A stretch of 64,000 nucleotides of DNA from the NCBI GenBank assembly GCA_020161135.1, contig JAIUOB010000001.1:248001-312000 (forward strand), in the 5' to 3' direction. Origin of the DNA: Gemmatimonadota bacterium (GTDB lineage Bacteria > Gemmatimonadota > Gemmatimonadetes > Gemmatimonadales > Gemmatimonadaceae). This document shows positions 48,567 through 58,070 of the stretch, one piece after another (positions within the stretch are counted from its first letter, which is position 1; the number at the start of each line of letters is the position of its first letter). Made by a program: the position numbers and the translations under genes. The notes beneath the pieces were generated by a model that was not told where the DNA came from, made no database searches, and was given only the letters and a program-made list of their open reading frames with translations.

Positions 48567-49967
48567 CTACAACTGCCCCGTTGCCCCCCACGCCGCGAGC
48601 CGCGCCACATACGCCGGGTCGTCGTACCGCGCGACACGCAGCCCGGCCCACGCATCGGCCGCATCCGCGGCCTCCGCACGCGCCGCCCGCCCCGCCACGA
48701 CATCCGCCGCCACGAGCTCGGCACACGCGGGCGCGGCCATGAGCCCGTACCCACTGAGCCCCGCACACACATACGCGCCCGGCGCACCGGCCGCGCCCAC
48801 GAGCGGACGGTTCTCGATGGTCTTGGTGTAGTAGCCGCCATCGACATACGCGTGCGGCAACCGATCGACATAGGGCGCGAGCGCGGGCACGAGCTGCGTC
48901 ATGCCGCGCAGCACGACCTCGGGGTACAGCGCGTCCTCGCGCATGGGAAACACTGGTGGGTCGAAGCGCTCGTGGCGGTGATAGTCCCACAGCATGAGCA
49001 CGGTGCGGCTGGCGCCATACCCCTCGGGGCGCAGGTGAATCCCCGCCGGGAACGGCTCGGCCAGCCAGCGCGTCTCCGCGCTCGCGGCCAGCTCAGCACG
49101 CTCGTCGTCACTCCACGCCAGCGACAGGGGGTCGTCGAGGATCACGAGCCCGGTGTCACGCGGCACGGCGCCGTGCACGTCTTCTAGCGCGATCTTCCAG
49201 TGCGCCTCGCTGAACAGCGGCAACTGCTGGCCGGCCAGCGCGCCAACGGCCTTGGCATGCGGCCCTGCCGCGTTCACGAACACGGGGGTGTGCACGGTGT
49301 GCGTGATGCCCTGCGCACTCTCGCAGACCACGGCGTGCACGGCACCGCCTTGCGTGACCACCTCGCGCACGCGCGCCTCGAGCAGCTCCACACCGGCCGC
49401 CCTGGCCTGCTCGAGCAGCCACATGCCAAGCTGCTGCCCGCTGAACCATCCGCACCGGCGCGCATGCAGCACGCCACACATGCCGGGCGCCATCCACGGG
49501 AACTGCGCGCGCACGACGTCTTCACCGAGGAACAGGTCGGCGCCGGTGGGATGGTCTCGCCACCCCTGCACCGCGCTGGGCTGATACGCCGCCGTGCTGG
49601 CCACGGTGCGATAGGTGCGCACAGCCCCCGCACCCTGGCTGCTGGCCAACGCCGCCTCGGCCTCGAACGCGGCCGCCCGCTCGGGGCGCGTGGTGCAGTA
49701 GAGATAGCCGCGCCTGTTGAGGAGGAAGCGGTTGTCGCTCTCGGTGGCCCACTGCTCGAGCAGGTCGATGCTGCGGTTCATGAGCCGCACCATGAGGTCA
49801 TCCGGGCCGGGCCACCAGTTGCGGTACGCCTCGGTGCTCTTGTCACTCGTGAGCGCGAGCGGCGGGTGCTCGCTCACCAGCAGCACACGCTTCACCCCAT
49901 GCCGCACCGCCAGCGCATGCGCCACCGCGATGCCGGCTACTCCTGCGCCGCAGACAACAACGTTCAT
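48567..49967 (-). CDS. FAD-dependent oxidoreductase, glycine/D-amino-acid oxidase (DAO) family
   Basis: 466 residues. N-terminal dinucleotide fold V-V-V-C-G-A-G-V-A-G-I-A-V-A-H-A-L (G-x-G-x-x-G), the DAO-family F-V-N-A-A-G-P-H-A motif mid-sequence, and the C-terminal G-G-Y-Y-T-K-T-I-E-N-R-P-L-V-G with G-L-S-G-Y-G-L-M-A-A-P-A typical of sarcosine/glycine oxidase-like enzymes. It would oxidise an amine or amino acid with FAD; the substrate is not evident. Last gene of a leftward run; two copies of CGCGGAGGCGCGGAG lie just upstream (49972 and 50010). Confidence 0.87.
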   Translation of the reverse strand: MNVVVCGAGVAGIAVAHALAVRHGVKRVLLVSEHPPLALTSDKSTEAYRNWWPGPDDLMVRLMNRSIDLLEQWATESDNRFLLNRRGYLYCTTRPERAAAFEAEAALASSQGAGAVRTYRTVASTAAYQPSAVQGWRDHPTGADLFLGEDVVRAQFPWMAPGMCGVLHARRCGWFSGQQLGMWLLEQARAAGVELLEARVREVVTQGGAVHAVVCESAQGITHTVHTPVFVNAAGPHAKAVGALAGQQLPLFSEAHWKIALEDVHGAVPRDTGLVILDDPLSLAWSDDERAELAASAETRWLAEPFPAGIHLRPEGYGASRTVLMLWDYHRHERFDPPVFPMREDALYPEVVLRGMTQLVPALAPYVDRLPHAYVDGGYYTKTIENRPLVGAAGAPGAYVCAGLSGYGLMAAPACAELVAADVVAGRAARAEAADAADAWAGLRVARYDDPAYVARLAAWGATGQL

Positions 49968-49971
49968 CTCA

Positions 49972-50024
49972 CGCGGAGGCGCGGAGAGGGTCACGTGGGG
50001 GCTCCGCTGCGCGGAGGCGCGGAG
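49972..50024. repeat. 15-bp direct repeat upstream of the FAD oxidase
   Basis: CGCGGAGGCGCGGAG at 49972-49986 and 50010-50024, exact copies 38 bp apart, between the oxidase and SDR genes. Confidence 0.6.
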
Positions 50025-50028
50025 TGGC

Positions 50029-50856
50029 TCACGGGCGATCACCGGTGGCGGAGACGCTGAGGCGGTCTCTCCGATAGCTCTTGCGAAGGCCGCTGAGCAG
50101 GAACGGCGCATACCGCAGCAGCCACACGATGAGCTTGAAGCGCTTGCCGGGCACACACACCACCGGGCCGCGCGCCTTGGCCTGCGCGAGCGACGTGTCC
50201 ACCACACGGTCTGCCGAGAGCCACGCCCAGGTGGGGATGCCCTTGCGGCCGCCGCCGAGTCGGTCGTGGAACTCGGTGTAGGTGAAGCCGGGGCACAGCG
50301 CCTGCACCACCACACCACTCCCCGCCAGCTCGGTGGCCAGCGCCTCGCAGTACATGCGCTGGTAGGCCTTGGTGGCGTTGTAGTTCACGTTGCCGGGGGT
50401 GGGCGCCCAACTGGCCACACTGGCCACGACGATCACCGTGCCGCGTCCGCGCGCCACCATGGCGGGCAGCACCGCGCGCGTGAGCATGTGCGTGCACTGC
50501 ACGTGCAGCCGCAGCATGCGCGCCTGCCCGTCGGCGTCGCTGGTGAGAATGGTGCCGCGCGTGCCGAAGCCGGCGTTGCTCACCAGCATGTCGAGCCTCG
50601 GCTCGCTGCGCAGGCGCTCGGCCAGGCGCGCGATGTCGGCGTCGGTGGAGAGGTCGGCGACGAACGGCTCGGCGTGGATGCCGTGGGCTTTTGACAGATC
50701 GCTGCAGACGGTGGACAGACGTGCGGCGTCGCGGGCGACGAGCAGCAGGTCGTGGCCCTGCGCGGCGAGACGCTGGGCGAAGACGTGGCCGATGCCGGAG
50801 GTCGCGCCGGTTACTGCGGCGAGGGGGCGGGGGGCGCCTGTGGGACTGGGGGTCAT
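50029..50856 (-). CDS. Short-chain dehydrogenase/reductase
   Basis: 275 residues. Classical SDR: cofactor loop T-G-A-T-S-G-I-G (about 16-23), D-L-S-T-D, N-A-G-F-G strand, catalytic Ser in V-V-A-S-V-A-S-W, and Y-N-A-T-K (Tyr/Lys). The extended tail with W-L-L-R-Y-A-P is typical of the DltE/YqjQ-like branch. NAD(P)(H) preference and substrate are unknown. Reads into the FAD oxidase after 61 nt. The sequence between it and the next gene upstream contains imperfect TGAGCCGTGGGC repeats. Confidence 0.9.
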   Translation of the reverse strand: MTPSPTGAPRPLAAVTGATSGIGHVFAQRLAAQGHDLLLVARDAARLSTVCSDLSKAHGIHAEPFVADLSTDADIARLAERLRSEPRLDMLVSNAGFGTRGTILTSDADGQARMLRLHVQCTHMLTRAVLPAMVARGRGTVIVVASVASWAPTPGNVNYNATKAYQRMYCEALATELAGSGVVVQALCPGFTYTEFHDRLGGGRKGIPTWAWLSADRVVDTSLAQAKARGPVVCVPGKRFKLIVWLLRYAPFLLSGLRKSYRRDRLSVSATGDRP

Positions 50857-50929
50857 GAGCCGTGGGCGGTGAGGGGCTGGGCCTTGAGCCGTGGGCCGTG
50901 AGCCGTGAGTCCCGGACTTGGGGCGGGAG

Positions 50930-51541
50930 TCAGGGCTGAGGCAGCTTGATGGCGGACCAGAGGGCGCGCTCTGCCATCACGGCGTTCCACTCGGGGCCGA
51001 GGCGAACGGCCTGCTCGATGAGGGCGGAGGCGTAGCCCTTGTAGTACGCGAGGGTCCACGCGACGGGGCCGAGGGCGGCGATGGACGCGGCGACGTCTTC
51101 GTCGAAGAACGGGTACGCGGTGGGACGCATCACGGCCAGCACGGCGCTCGCGGTGGCAGGGCCGACGCCATCGAGCACGGTGAGGGCGTTGATGGCCTTC
51201 GCCACATGATCGAGCTGCGCGGCGGCCTCGAGCCCTGCAGCCTGCACAGCCTCCTCACTGTTCTTCTTCACCCGCACGAGGTTGGGCGCACGCCATGCGC
51301 CGCGCGCCATCTTCCACTCGGTCACGCGCACGAGTTCCTCCGCCGTGAGCGTCATGGGCGAGCGCGCGACCACGGCGGGGGTGAACTCCTCACGGTACCA
51401 GGTGTCGTGCCCGGGGAGTCGCGCGACGACACCCTTGCCGGCGGCCACCTTCTGCGCGGTGTACGCGCGGATGGCCTCGGGGTACTGCTCGAGCGCCGCC
51501 TGCCACGCGCTCGCGGGAGCCTGCCAGAGTTGAGTGGGCAT
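50930..51541 (-). CDS. Helix-hairpin-helix protein of unknown function
   Basis: 203 residues, soluble. A helix-hairpin-helix motif I-N-A-L-T-V-L-D-G-V-G-P-A-T-A-S-A-V-L-A-V (about 117-137) follows a basic helical part with V-T-E-W-K-M-A-R-G-A-W-R and V-K-K-N-S-E-E-A-V. HhH suggests DNA binding, but no glycosylase catalytic Asp or FeS loop is visible. Related proteins of this layout are widespread but uncharacterised. Tightly spaced with the HAD gene. Confidence 0.78.
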   Translation of the reverse strand: MPTQLWQAPASAWQAALEQYPEAIRAYTAQKVAAGKGVVARLPGHDTWYREEFTPAVVARSPMTLTAEELVRVTEWKMARGAWRAPNLVRVKKNSEEAVQAAGLEAAAQLDHVAKAINALTVLDGVGPATASAVLAVMRPTAYPFFDEDVAASIAALGPVAWTLAYYKGYASALIEQAVRLGPEWNAVMAERALWSAIKLPQP

Positions 51542-51570
51542 GGCGGAGAATATGCTGCGCCGGGCGCGCG

Positions 51571-52416
51571 TCAGGCGCGCAGGTCGTCGAGGACATACGT
51601 GGGGCGATGCTCGGCCGCCGTGGCCTGCGCACGAGTCGTGACGCCCGTGAGCACGATGGCACTCGCGATGCCGACCCCCTGCGCGCCGGCAACGTCCGTA
51701 TGCAGCGTGTCGCCAAGCATGACGGCGTTGCGCGTGCCCACGCGGCGGAGCGCTTCCTCGAAGTGGCGCGGCGACGGCTTGCCGAGCACCTCGAAGGTGG
51801 GTGCGGCACTGCCCAGGATGACGTGCAGGGCGCGATCGAGCATGGCGGCAAGCGAACCCGCGGTGAAACCGAAGCGGCCGTTGCCGGCGGGGTAGATGAG
51901 GTCGGGGTTGGCGAGGAACAGCGCGGGAGGGGCGCCGCGCTCGCAGCCGGCGACGATCATGTCGAGCACGGCGTCCATGGTGCCGAGCGTGTGGAAGCCG
52001 CCCTCGTCGGCGATGACGAGGGCGTCGGCGGGTGCGTCGCGCGACGGTTCGACGACCGTGGCACCCACCTCGCGCGCGAACTGCGCGCTGTCGCCGGTGC
52101 CGAGCACGACGACGCGGCCGCGTTCGAGGCCGCGGTCCACCAGTGCGGGGCCGATGAGCTGTCCCGAGCCGAGCACCTGCTCGGGGGTGATGTCGAGCCC
52201 GAGCCGCCGATAGCGCTGCGAGGCGCGCTGCGGCGAGCGCGACGCGTCGTTGGTGACGACGAGGAACCGCTGGCCGTCGCGCACGAGCGCGGCGATGGCG
52301 TCGGGGGCGTGCGGAATGCCGCCGCCGGCGTGGACGAGCACGCCGTACGCATCGAAGAGGAGGGCGTCGTGGCGCTCGCGGAGCTGCGCGAAGGTGAGCG
52401 GCGTGGGTGTGGTCAC
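51571..52416 (-). CDS. HAD-IIA family phosphatase (NagD/PGP-like)
   Basis: 281 residues. Nucleophile motif D-A-L-L-F-D-A-Y-G-V-L in which the first Asp of DxD is present but the +2 residue is Tyr-Gly-Val rather than Asp (D-A-Y), motif II V-V-T-N-D-A-S-R-S, cap domain, and motif III/IV G-K-P-S-P plus M-L-G-D-T-L-H-T-D-V-A-G-A. D-x-Y at the nucleophile site is unusual for the NagD group and could change the acid/base step. The GTG start overlaps the stop of the preceding gene. Confidence 0.82.
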   Translation of the reverse strand: MTTPTPLTFAQLRERHDALLFDAYGVLVHAGGGIPHAPDAIAALVRDGQRFLVVTNDASRSPQRASQRYRRLGLDITPEQVLGSGQLIGPALVDRGLERGRVVVLGTGDSAQFAREVGATVVEPSRDAPADALVIADEGGFHTLGTMDAVLDMIVAGCERGAPPALFLANPDLIYPAGNGRFGFTAGSLAAMLDRALHVILGSAAPTFEVLGKPSPRHFEEALRRVGTRNAVMLGDTLHTDVAGAQGVGIASAIVLTGVTTRAQATAAEHRPTYVLDDLRA

Positions 52417-52985
52417 GTGTCGCTCATGAGCGCGAGCAGCTTTTGCATGGTGTTCCAGTTGCGGGCGGTGATGCGATGCTTGAGCGGGCGGCTGGCGAGC
52501 TCGTACGCCTTGCTGGCGGAAATGCCGTGCGGGAGCCAGGCGTACATCGCGTCGCGGCCCACCACGAAGCGGTCGTCGCCCTCGGTGATGTCGCCGAAGT
52601 GTGCGAGATCCTTGGCGGTCGTGTCGTCGTCCCACACGGTGACGAGAAAGCGCGAGGGGTTCTCCTCGGCTTCGGCCGGCATGGGGTTGTCGTGCAGGAG
52701 GCGTTCGAGCTGAGCGCGCGTGCGCACGAGCACGGGCGTGTCGACACCGATGTCCGTCCTGATGGCGGCGCGGAGCTGCGTGGCGGCGTCGGCCGGCGTG
52801 CGCGTGGTGCGGTAGACGAGATTGCCGCTGTTGAGCAGCGTGGCGACCTCGGTGAAGCCGAGTTTCGTGGCGCACGCGCGCAGCGCGGCCATGGGGACCC
52901 GCTTGCCCGGCCCCACGTTGACGCCGCGGAGGAGTGCGACCTGCCAGGTGCCGGTGGAGCCTGCGGCAGCGCGGGTGGGAGACAT
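52413..52985 (-). CDS. DUF1697 family protein
   Basis: 190 residues. It begins W-Q-V-A-L-L-R-G-V-N-V-G-P-G-K-R-V-P-M-A-A-L-R, and has N-S-G-N-L-V-Y-R, V-L-V-R-T-R-A-Q-L, and a C-terminal A-R-N-W-N-T-M-Q-K-L. These match the DUF1697 family (L-L-R-G-I-N-V-G-G, S-G-N, T-R-N-W-N-T), whose function is unknown. The ATG at 52985 is used; a 22-codon extension is open upstream. First gene of the leftward run. Confidence 0.88.
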   Translation of the reverse strand: MSPTRAAAGSTGTWQVALLRGVNVGPGKRVPMAALRACATKLGFTEVATLLNSGNLVYRTTRTPADAATQLRAAIRTDIGVDTPVLVRTRAQLERLLHDNPMPAEAEENPSRFLVTVWDDDTTAKDLAHFGDITEGDDRFVVGRDAMYAWLPHGISASKAYELASRPLKHRITARNWNTMQKLLALMSDT

Positions 52986-53101
52986 GTCGGGAAGATATTG
53001 CGCGGTCCCGGAGACATCACAAATGCGTTCGTCGTGTGCAGATCTCGTCACGGTCGATTGTCCCGGCGGTGTCCCTCCGCTAGCTTACAGCATATCGACA
53101 C

Positions 53102-53746
53102 ATGCTCCCGGTGCCGGCAGCGCCTGCTGCCCTGCACCGTCCGCGATGGGCCTGCCGACGTGCAGGCTCTTTCGCGTTCATGGCCTGCGTGGCCCCCGTA
53201 CGGTGCCTTCCCGTGATCGACCACGCCTCCGACGAGTTTGCAGTTCCGCACGATGCCTTCAGCCGTCCGCCCTTCCTGGGCTCCCACCGTGCGGTGTCGG
53301 TGGCGAATCGCGAGTTCACGCGCCTGAGCAGCGCTGCGGTGGCGTCCGCGCAGCGGGTGGCGGCGCTCGCGGGGCAGCCGGCACCGACGATGCGGTGCTC
53401 GCCGGATCGGTGCATCGTGCAGGTGGGACCGGTGGCGCTGTCGGTGGCGTACCTGCGCACGGGTGCGGATCTCCCCCCGGGCGGAGAGTTGCTGGCGATT
53501 GTGTGGCGTGGCATTATCGCCCCGCGTGGTGATCACGTCCCGGAGCGACTCGGCGCGCGTCCGATCGCGGTGCAGCCGTCACCGCTCTGGGAAGCGACGA
53601 TCCGCGTGTCGGCCGACGACGAGCAGTCGTGGCACTGGCATCTCGATGGTCTCGACCGTGCGGGGTGCAGCTCTCCGGAGCTTGCCGATCGGCTGGCGCA
53701 GCGCCTCGAAGACGCCCTGCGGCAGGAGTTGTTGCCGCTCGCCTGA
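53102..53746 (+). CDS. Hypothetical protein
   Basis: 214 residues if the first ATG is used; the GTG at 53213 (177 residues) gives a more protein-like start. Soluble, no motif recognised. The tail, L-A-D-R-L-A-Q-R-L-E-D-A-L-R-Q-E-L-L-P-L, is an amphipathic helix. It lies 19 nt before the alcohol dehydrogenase, so the two are probably co-transcribed. Confidence 0.55.
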   Translation: MLPVPAAPAALHRPRWACRRAGSFAFMACVAPVRCLPVIDHASDEFAVPHDAFSRPPFLGSHRAVSVANREFTRLSSAAVASAQRVAALAGQPAPTMRCSPDRCIVQVGPVALSVAYLRTGADLPPGGELLAIVWRGIIAPRGDHVPERLGARPIAVQPSPLWEATIRVSADDEQSWHWHLDGLDRAGCSSPELADRLAQRLEDALRQELLPLA

Positions 53747-53765
53747 CCCTCCGCCGCACCTGCCG

Positions 53766-54824
53766 ATGCCTGCCCTCCCCGCGATGATGCGTGCCGTGCG
53801 CCTCACGGCTCCTGGGCAGCCGGTGGTCGATGCGACGGTGCCGGTGCCCGCGCCGGGTCCGCACGATGTGCTGGTGCGGGTGCGTGCGGCGGGCATTTGT
53901 CATTCCGATGCGCACTATCGCGCCGGACGGTCACCGGTGGACCCGATGCCGCTCACGCTGGGGCACGAGGTGGCGGGCGAGGTCGTCGCGGTGGGACGCG
54001 ACGTGATGCTGCACAATGTCGGCGACCGGGTGTGCCTGCACTACCTGGTCACCTGTGGCCACTGCGACGACTGCCACGCGGGGCGCGAGCAGTTCTGCGC
54101 CACCGGGCGCATGCTGGGGCACTACACCGACGGCGGCTGGGCCGAGTACATCACGGTGCCGGCGCGCAACGCGGTGGCGTTGCCGGAGCGGGTGTCGTTC
54201 GCGCACGGCGCGGTGATGATGTGCTCGAGTGCCACGTCCCTGCACGCGCTGCGCAAGGCCCGCATGGCCGCCGGCGACACGGTGCTGATCATCGGCGTCG
54301 GTGGACTCGGCATGTCGGCGGTGCAGCTCGCGCGCGAGTTGGGCGCGGCGCGGGTGTTCGCCGCCGATCGCGACGCCGCGAAGCTCGCCCTCGCGGCGCA
54401 GTACGGCGCGGAGCCGCTCGGTGTGAGTGGCTTGGGCGCGCGCGAGGCGGCGGCGCTGGTGCGCAGTCACACCGATGGCCGCGGCGTGAGCGTCGCGCTC
54501 GAGCTGGTGGGGCATGTCGAGACGGTACAATTCGCGCTGCGTTCGCTGGCGCCCTTGGGCCGCGCGGTGGTGGTGGGCCTCAACGACGTGCCGGTGCCGG
54601 TGGACAGCTACCGCGACCTCATCGGCCGCGAGGCGGAGCTGATCGGCTCGAACGACCACCTGCTGAGTGAGCTGGTCGAGCTGATGGAGATGGCCGACGC
54701 GGGTGCGCTCGACCTGCACGAGGTGGTGACGCATCGCGTGCCACTCGAGGCCGCCGCGATCAACGACGTGCTCGACGCACTCGAGCGCCACGCGGCGCCG
54801 GTGCGGACCGTCGTGGTGCCCTGA
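53766..54824 (+). CDS. Zinc-dependent alcohol dehydrogenase (MDR superfamily)
   Basis: 352 residues. Catalytic zinc ligands in A-G-I-C-H-S-D-A-H and G-H-E; structural zinc lobe C-G-H-C-D-D-C-H-A-G-R-E-Q-F-C; Rossmann G-V-G-G-L-G. NAD(P)-dependent oxidation of an alcohol is expected. The proton-relay position reads C-H-S-D, as in class I-like ADHs. It ends in direct contact with the convergent NUDIX gene (stop codons adjacent). Confidence 0.9.
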   Translation: MPALPAMMRAVRLTAPGQPVVDATVPVPAPGPHDVLVRVRAAGICHSDAHYRAGRSPVDPMPLTLGHEVAGEVVAVGRDVMLHNVGDRVCLHYLVTCGHCDDCHAGREQFCATGRMLGHYTDGGWAEYITVPARNAVALPERVSFAHGAVMMCSSATSLHALRKARMAAGDTVLIIGVGGLGMSAVQLARELGAARVFAADRDAAKLALAAQYGAEPLGVSGLGAREAAALVRSHTDGRGVSVALELVGHVETVQFALRSLAPLGRAVVVGLNDVPVPVDSYRDLIGREAELIGSNDHLLSELVELMEMADAGALDLHEVVTHRVPLEAAAINDVLDALERHAAPVRTVVVP

Positions 54825-55280
54825 TCAGCGTCCCAGCAGGCTCCGCACGGGCAGGAAGAGCGGCTCCGGGAGCGCGTCCCAGCGACACCACCGCCATTCA
54901 AGGCACTTGTCCGGTTCGCGTCGCTCGGGCGTGCCGGTCTCGCTGCGTGCGTGCACGAACACCGTGATGTAGTGGCGCCCTTCGGGAAAGACGTCGCTCG
55001 TCCAGCCGCCCCGATGCGTGACCTCGATGTCGAGCCCCGTCTCCTCGAGCGCCTCGCGGTGGGCGCACGCCTCGGGTGTCTCGCGGTACTCGAGGTGCCC
55101 GCCGGGGAACTGCCAACTGTTGTCGCCGTGCGTGGTGCTGCGGCGCAGCCCAAGGAGCACGGTGTCGCCGCGCGCGATGATGACGGCGACCCCGACGCGT
55201 GGGCGTCGCGCCTCGACGTCAGATTCGGTTCCTGCGTCGGTTCCTGCCGTACTGCTGGTGTCGTGCGACGACGTGGTCAC
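54825..55280 (-). CDS. NUDIX hydrolase
   Basis: 151 residues from GTG 55280. The Nudix box is intact: G-G-H-L-E-Y-R-E-T-P-E-A-C-A-H-R-E-A-L-E-E-T-G-L (G-x5-E-x7-R-E-x-x-E-E). Typical for hydrolysis of nucleoside diphosphate derivatives, Mg-dependent, cytosolic. W-Q-F-P-G-G-H-L just before suggests the MutT/ADP-ribose group. The upstream M14 gene overlaps its start region. Confidence 0.88.
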   Translation of the reverse strand: MTTSSHDTSSTAGTDAGTESDVEARRPRVGVAVIIARGDTVLLGLRRSTTHGDNSWQFPGGHLEYRETPEACAHREALEETGLDIEVTHRGGWTSDVFPEGRHYITVFVHARSETGTPERREPDKCLEWRWCRWDALPEPLFLPVRSLLGR

Positions 55281-55281
55281 G

Positions 55282-58005
55282 CTACGGGGTGGCCCCGGTG
55301 AGCAGCGCGTTGAAGAGGAACTTGAAGGTGCCGTGCGGCTGCGCGCGCTGCGTGATCTGTGGACCATACAGCAGCACACGCCCCTTGCCCAGCGGCACTT
55401 CCACCGCGGCGAGACCGTTCTCGAGCGCTTCCTGTCCCCATGCCCAGCCGCTGCGGAGCGGCGTCCTGCTGTCGTACCAGGCGATGGGCACGACGCCCTT
55501 CTCCCTGGCCCCCGGCGCGAGGCGCCACGCGGGGCTCGCATCGAAGAAGACATCGGCGTGCGATGGCATGCCCCAGGCGGCCGCGCGCGCGGTATCCACT
55601 GCCACGCGCAACACGCTCCCCGGCACGTAGAAGTCGGTGCGTGCGAGCGGCGCACCGTTCTTCACGAGATGGTTCTCGACCGGGAGCTGCCAGGCGGTGG
55701 CGAGGTTGCTGGCCGAGCTGCCGATGGCGACGATGCGCCCTCCCGCTTCGACGAAGGCCTTGAGCTGCGGCAGCGACTTGTCCGCGCTCATGCGCCCGAA
55801 GTGCCCCTTGTACTCGGCCGGCAGGTTGGGCGGCTCGTCGAGCACACCGCCGCCGGTGCCGCGCCCCGCACCGCTGCCGGGGATGGCGCCTTCGACGAAC
55901 ACCAGCACGTCGAACTTCGCCGCGAGATTGCCGCCGTCGATTTCAGGCGCGAAGACACGCGTGAACGGGAAGCCGAACGTCTCGAGCAGGTAGCGTGTCC
56001 ACCCGGACGGCATCGAGCCACCGTACGTGTCCCACAGGCCCACACGCGGCGTGCGCACGGCCACGGCGCCGGCGGGGTCACGCGTGCTGCCATACGCATG
56101 CGTCCCCAGCTGCTGCGCGGCCGTGCGCAGCGTGGCCAGCGCGGCGCCGCGTGCCGGCACCCAGAACGCGCCTGCGGGGAGCATCGTGGTGCCCACCGCG
56201 GTGGCGGCCGGCACGCGCGACACGGCGACGCCTGCCTTCTGCAGGCGATTCACGACGGTGAACACGTCGTTCTGCCGCGGGTCGAGCAGGAAGCCCCGCG
56301 CGCCGCGCTCGTTCGCGATGGTCCCGGCGGGCGGTGCGACGTTCCAATCGGTCACGTTCACGAATGGGCCGCTGAAGGCGTCGAGCACACGATCGAACTG
56401 GATGCCCATCTGGAAGGCCCACGTCCACCCGGCGTTGTCGTACGGCGGCGTGGGCGGCGAGCCGGGGAACGGGAACACATCGGGGTGCACCTGCGGCTCG
56501 AACATGTCGATGACATGCGGCCGGAACGCCTGCGCCGACGGCACGATGAAGCTGCCGGCCGGATACGTCTTGCCCGCCACCGTGAACGGCGCCGTTGCGC
56601 GCTGCACGGTGATGCCCGTCTCGCGCAGGCCGTTGATGAACTTGATGGCGGTGGGGAAGTCGACCTGGTTGGACGGAATGATGAAGCCGCGCGGGTCGCG
56701 ATACTCGGGGGCATGCTGCGCCGCCCAGATGAGCGAGTCGGCGCCCTTCACGCGCTGCGCCACCGCCGCGTCGCGACGCGGGTTGGGCGTCCACGTGTCG
56801 CGCGAGCCGCGCTCGATGCTGTTCATTCCCATGCGCCAGATGTTGAACTGCAGGTTCTCGCGCAGGCGCGATGCGTGGTCGAGCACGGCGCGGTTGAGCG
56901 ACACCGAGTAGTCGATGCTCTGGCGCAGGTGCCACTCCTGCGGTGCGACGGGCATGGCGAGATCGCCGCGCGGCACCTGGCGATCGGCGATGAGCGGGAT
57001 GCGCATCGGGGTGGGGCTACCGATCATCTCGGTGAGCACCGCGATGGTGTTGTGGAACGTGGCGGTGTTGCGGATGCCACCGTTCCACCAGCCGTCGTAC
57101 GGACCACCGGCGCGCATGGTCGCCCCGGGCTTCCCCTCGATGGCGAGGCGCGTGTGCATGGCCGTGCCGAGCGCCTGGATGCCCAGCAGCATGGCCGGGT
57201 CGAGGTTGTAGTTGTACGGGTCGCGGAAGGGAGGCGAGTACACCACCGTGCCCGCGGGGCCGCTCTGGTGGTGGTTGTAGAGGAGCTGCGGGAACCACTG
57301 GTGATACAGCGCGCGATTGATGTTCTCCGTCTCCGCCTGCGTGGAGGTGAAGAACTCGCGGTTGTTGTCATGGCCGATGTACTTCTGGTAGAGGCGCGGC
57401 AGCCCGGTGAGGGTGCGTTCCTTCGGGTTGCTGCTGCGCATGTACCAGTCGGCCACGAGGTCGTTGCCGTCGGGGTTCGCGTGCACGAAGAGCGCGATCA
57501 CGTCGTCGAGGAAGCGCATCGTCTCGGCGTCGGTGCGACTCACCATCTGGTACACCATCTCGGCCAGTTGCTGCGCGCCGAGCGTCTCGGTGGCGTGCAG
57601 GCCGCCATCGATCCACACGATGGTCTTGCCCTGCCTCGCCAGCGTGCGCGCCTCGTCTTCGCTCAGCCCCTCGGCCTTCGCCAGGCGCTCGGCGATGCGG
57701 CGGTACTGCTCGAGGTTGCGGTGGTTCTCGGGCGAGGTGACGATGGCCATGAGCTGGTCGCGCCCCTCGGCGGTCTTGCCCATGACCTGCAGCTTGAGCC
57801 GCGGCGACTGCTGCTCGAGCGTGCGCCAGTAGCTGCTGATCTGCTGGTAGTTGGCGAGGAAGTAGTCGTCGCCGAGGTTGCTGCCGAACGCTTCCTTCGG
57901 GGTGGTGATGCGCCCCTGGGCCGGTGCGGTGGCGGGGAGGGCGGCGAGCGCAAGCAGCAGGGCAGCGCGGTGGGCGAGCGTGCGGCAGGCGAGCGTGCGA
58001 CGCAT
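55282..58005 (-). CDS. M14-family zinc carboxypeptidase-like secreted protein
   Basis: 907 residues with a signal peptide (ending PATAPAQ). M14 domain about 40-380: W-I-D-G-G-L-H-A-T-E-T (H-x-x-E zinc ligands), N-P-D-G-N-D-L, Y-N-H-H-Q-S-G-P (third zinc His). A large C-terminal half follows, with several G-x-S-x-x-x type strands and a GATase-like piece (V-L-V-F-V-E-G-A-I-P). This long form is common in Gemmatimonadota and is probably a periplasmic or outer-surface peptidase. The catalytic Glu cannot be placed with certainty. Confidence 0.87.
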   Translation of the reverse strand: MRRTLACRTLAHRAALLLALAALPATAPAQGRITTPKEAFGSNLGDDYFLANYQQISSYWRTLEQQSPRLKLQVMGKTAEGRDQLMAIVTSPENHRNLEQYRRIAERLAKAEGLSEDEARTLARQGKTIVWIDGGLHATETLGAQQLAEMVYQMVSRTDAETMRFLDDVIALFVHANPDGNDLVADWYMRSSNPKERTLTGLPRLYQKYIGHDNNREFFTSTQAETENINRALYHQWFPQLLYNHHQSGPAGTVVYSPPFRDPYNYNLDPAMLLGIQALGTAMHTRLAIEGKPGATMRAGGPYDGWWNGGIRNTATFHNTIAVLTEMIGSPTPMRIPLIADRQVPRGDLAMPVAPQEWHLRQSIDYSVSLNRAVLDHASRLRENLQFNIWRMGMNSIERGSRDTWTPNPRRDAAVAQRVKGADSLIWAAQHAPEYRDPRGFIIPSNQVDFPTAIKFINGLRETGITVQRATAPFTVAGKTYPAGSFIVPSAQAFRPHVIDMFEPQVHPDVFPFPGSPPTPPYDNAGWTWAFQMGIQFDRVLDAFSGPFVNVTDWNVAPPAGTIANERGARGFLLDPRQNDVFTVVNRLQKAGVAVSRVPAATAVGTTMLPAGAFWVPARGAALATLRTAAQQLGTHAYGSTRDPAGAVAVRTPRVGLWDTYGGSMPSGWTRYLLETFGFPFTRVFAPEIDGGNLAAKFDVLVFVEGAIPGSGAGRGTGGGVLDEPPNLPAEYKGHFGRMSADKSLPQLKAFVEAGGRIVAIGSSASNLATAWQLPVENHLVKNGAPLARTDFYVPGSVLRVAVDTARAAAWGMPSHADVFFDASPAWRLAPGAREKGVVPIAWYDSRTPLRSGWAWGQEALENGLAAVEVPLGKGRVLLYGPQITQRAQPHGTFKFLFNALLTGATP

Positions 58006-58070
58006 GGGCGGGGAGCGCGGAGGGGGAGGACGCGTGATCTCCCGAAGCTACGGCCCGGATGGGAGGGGCG

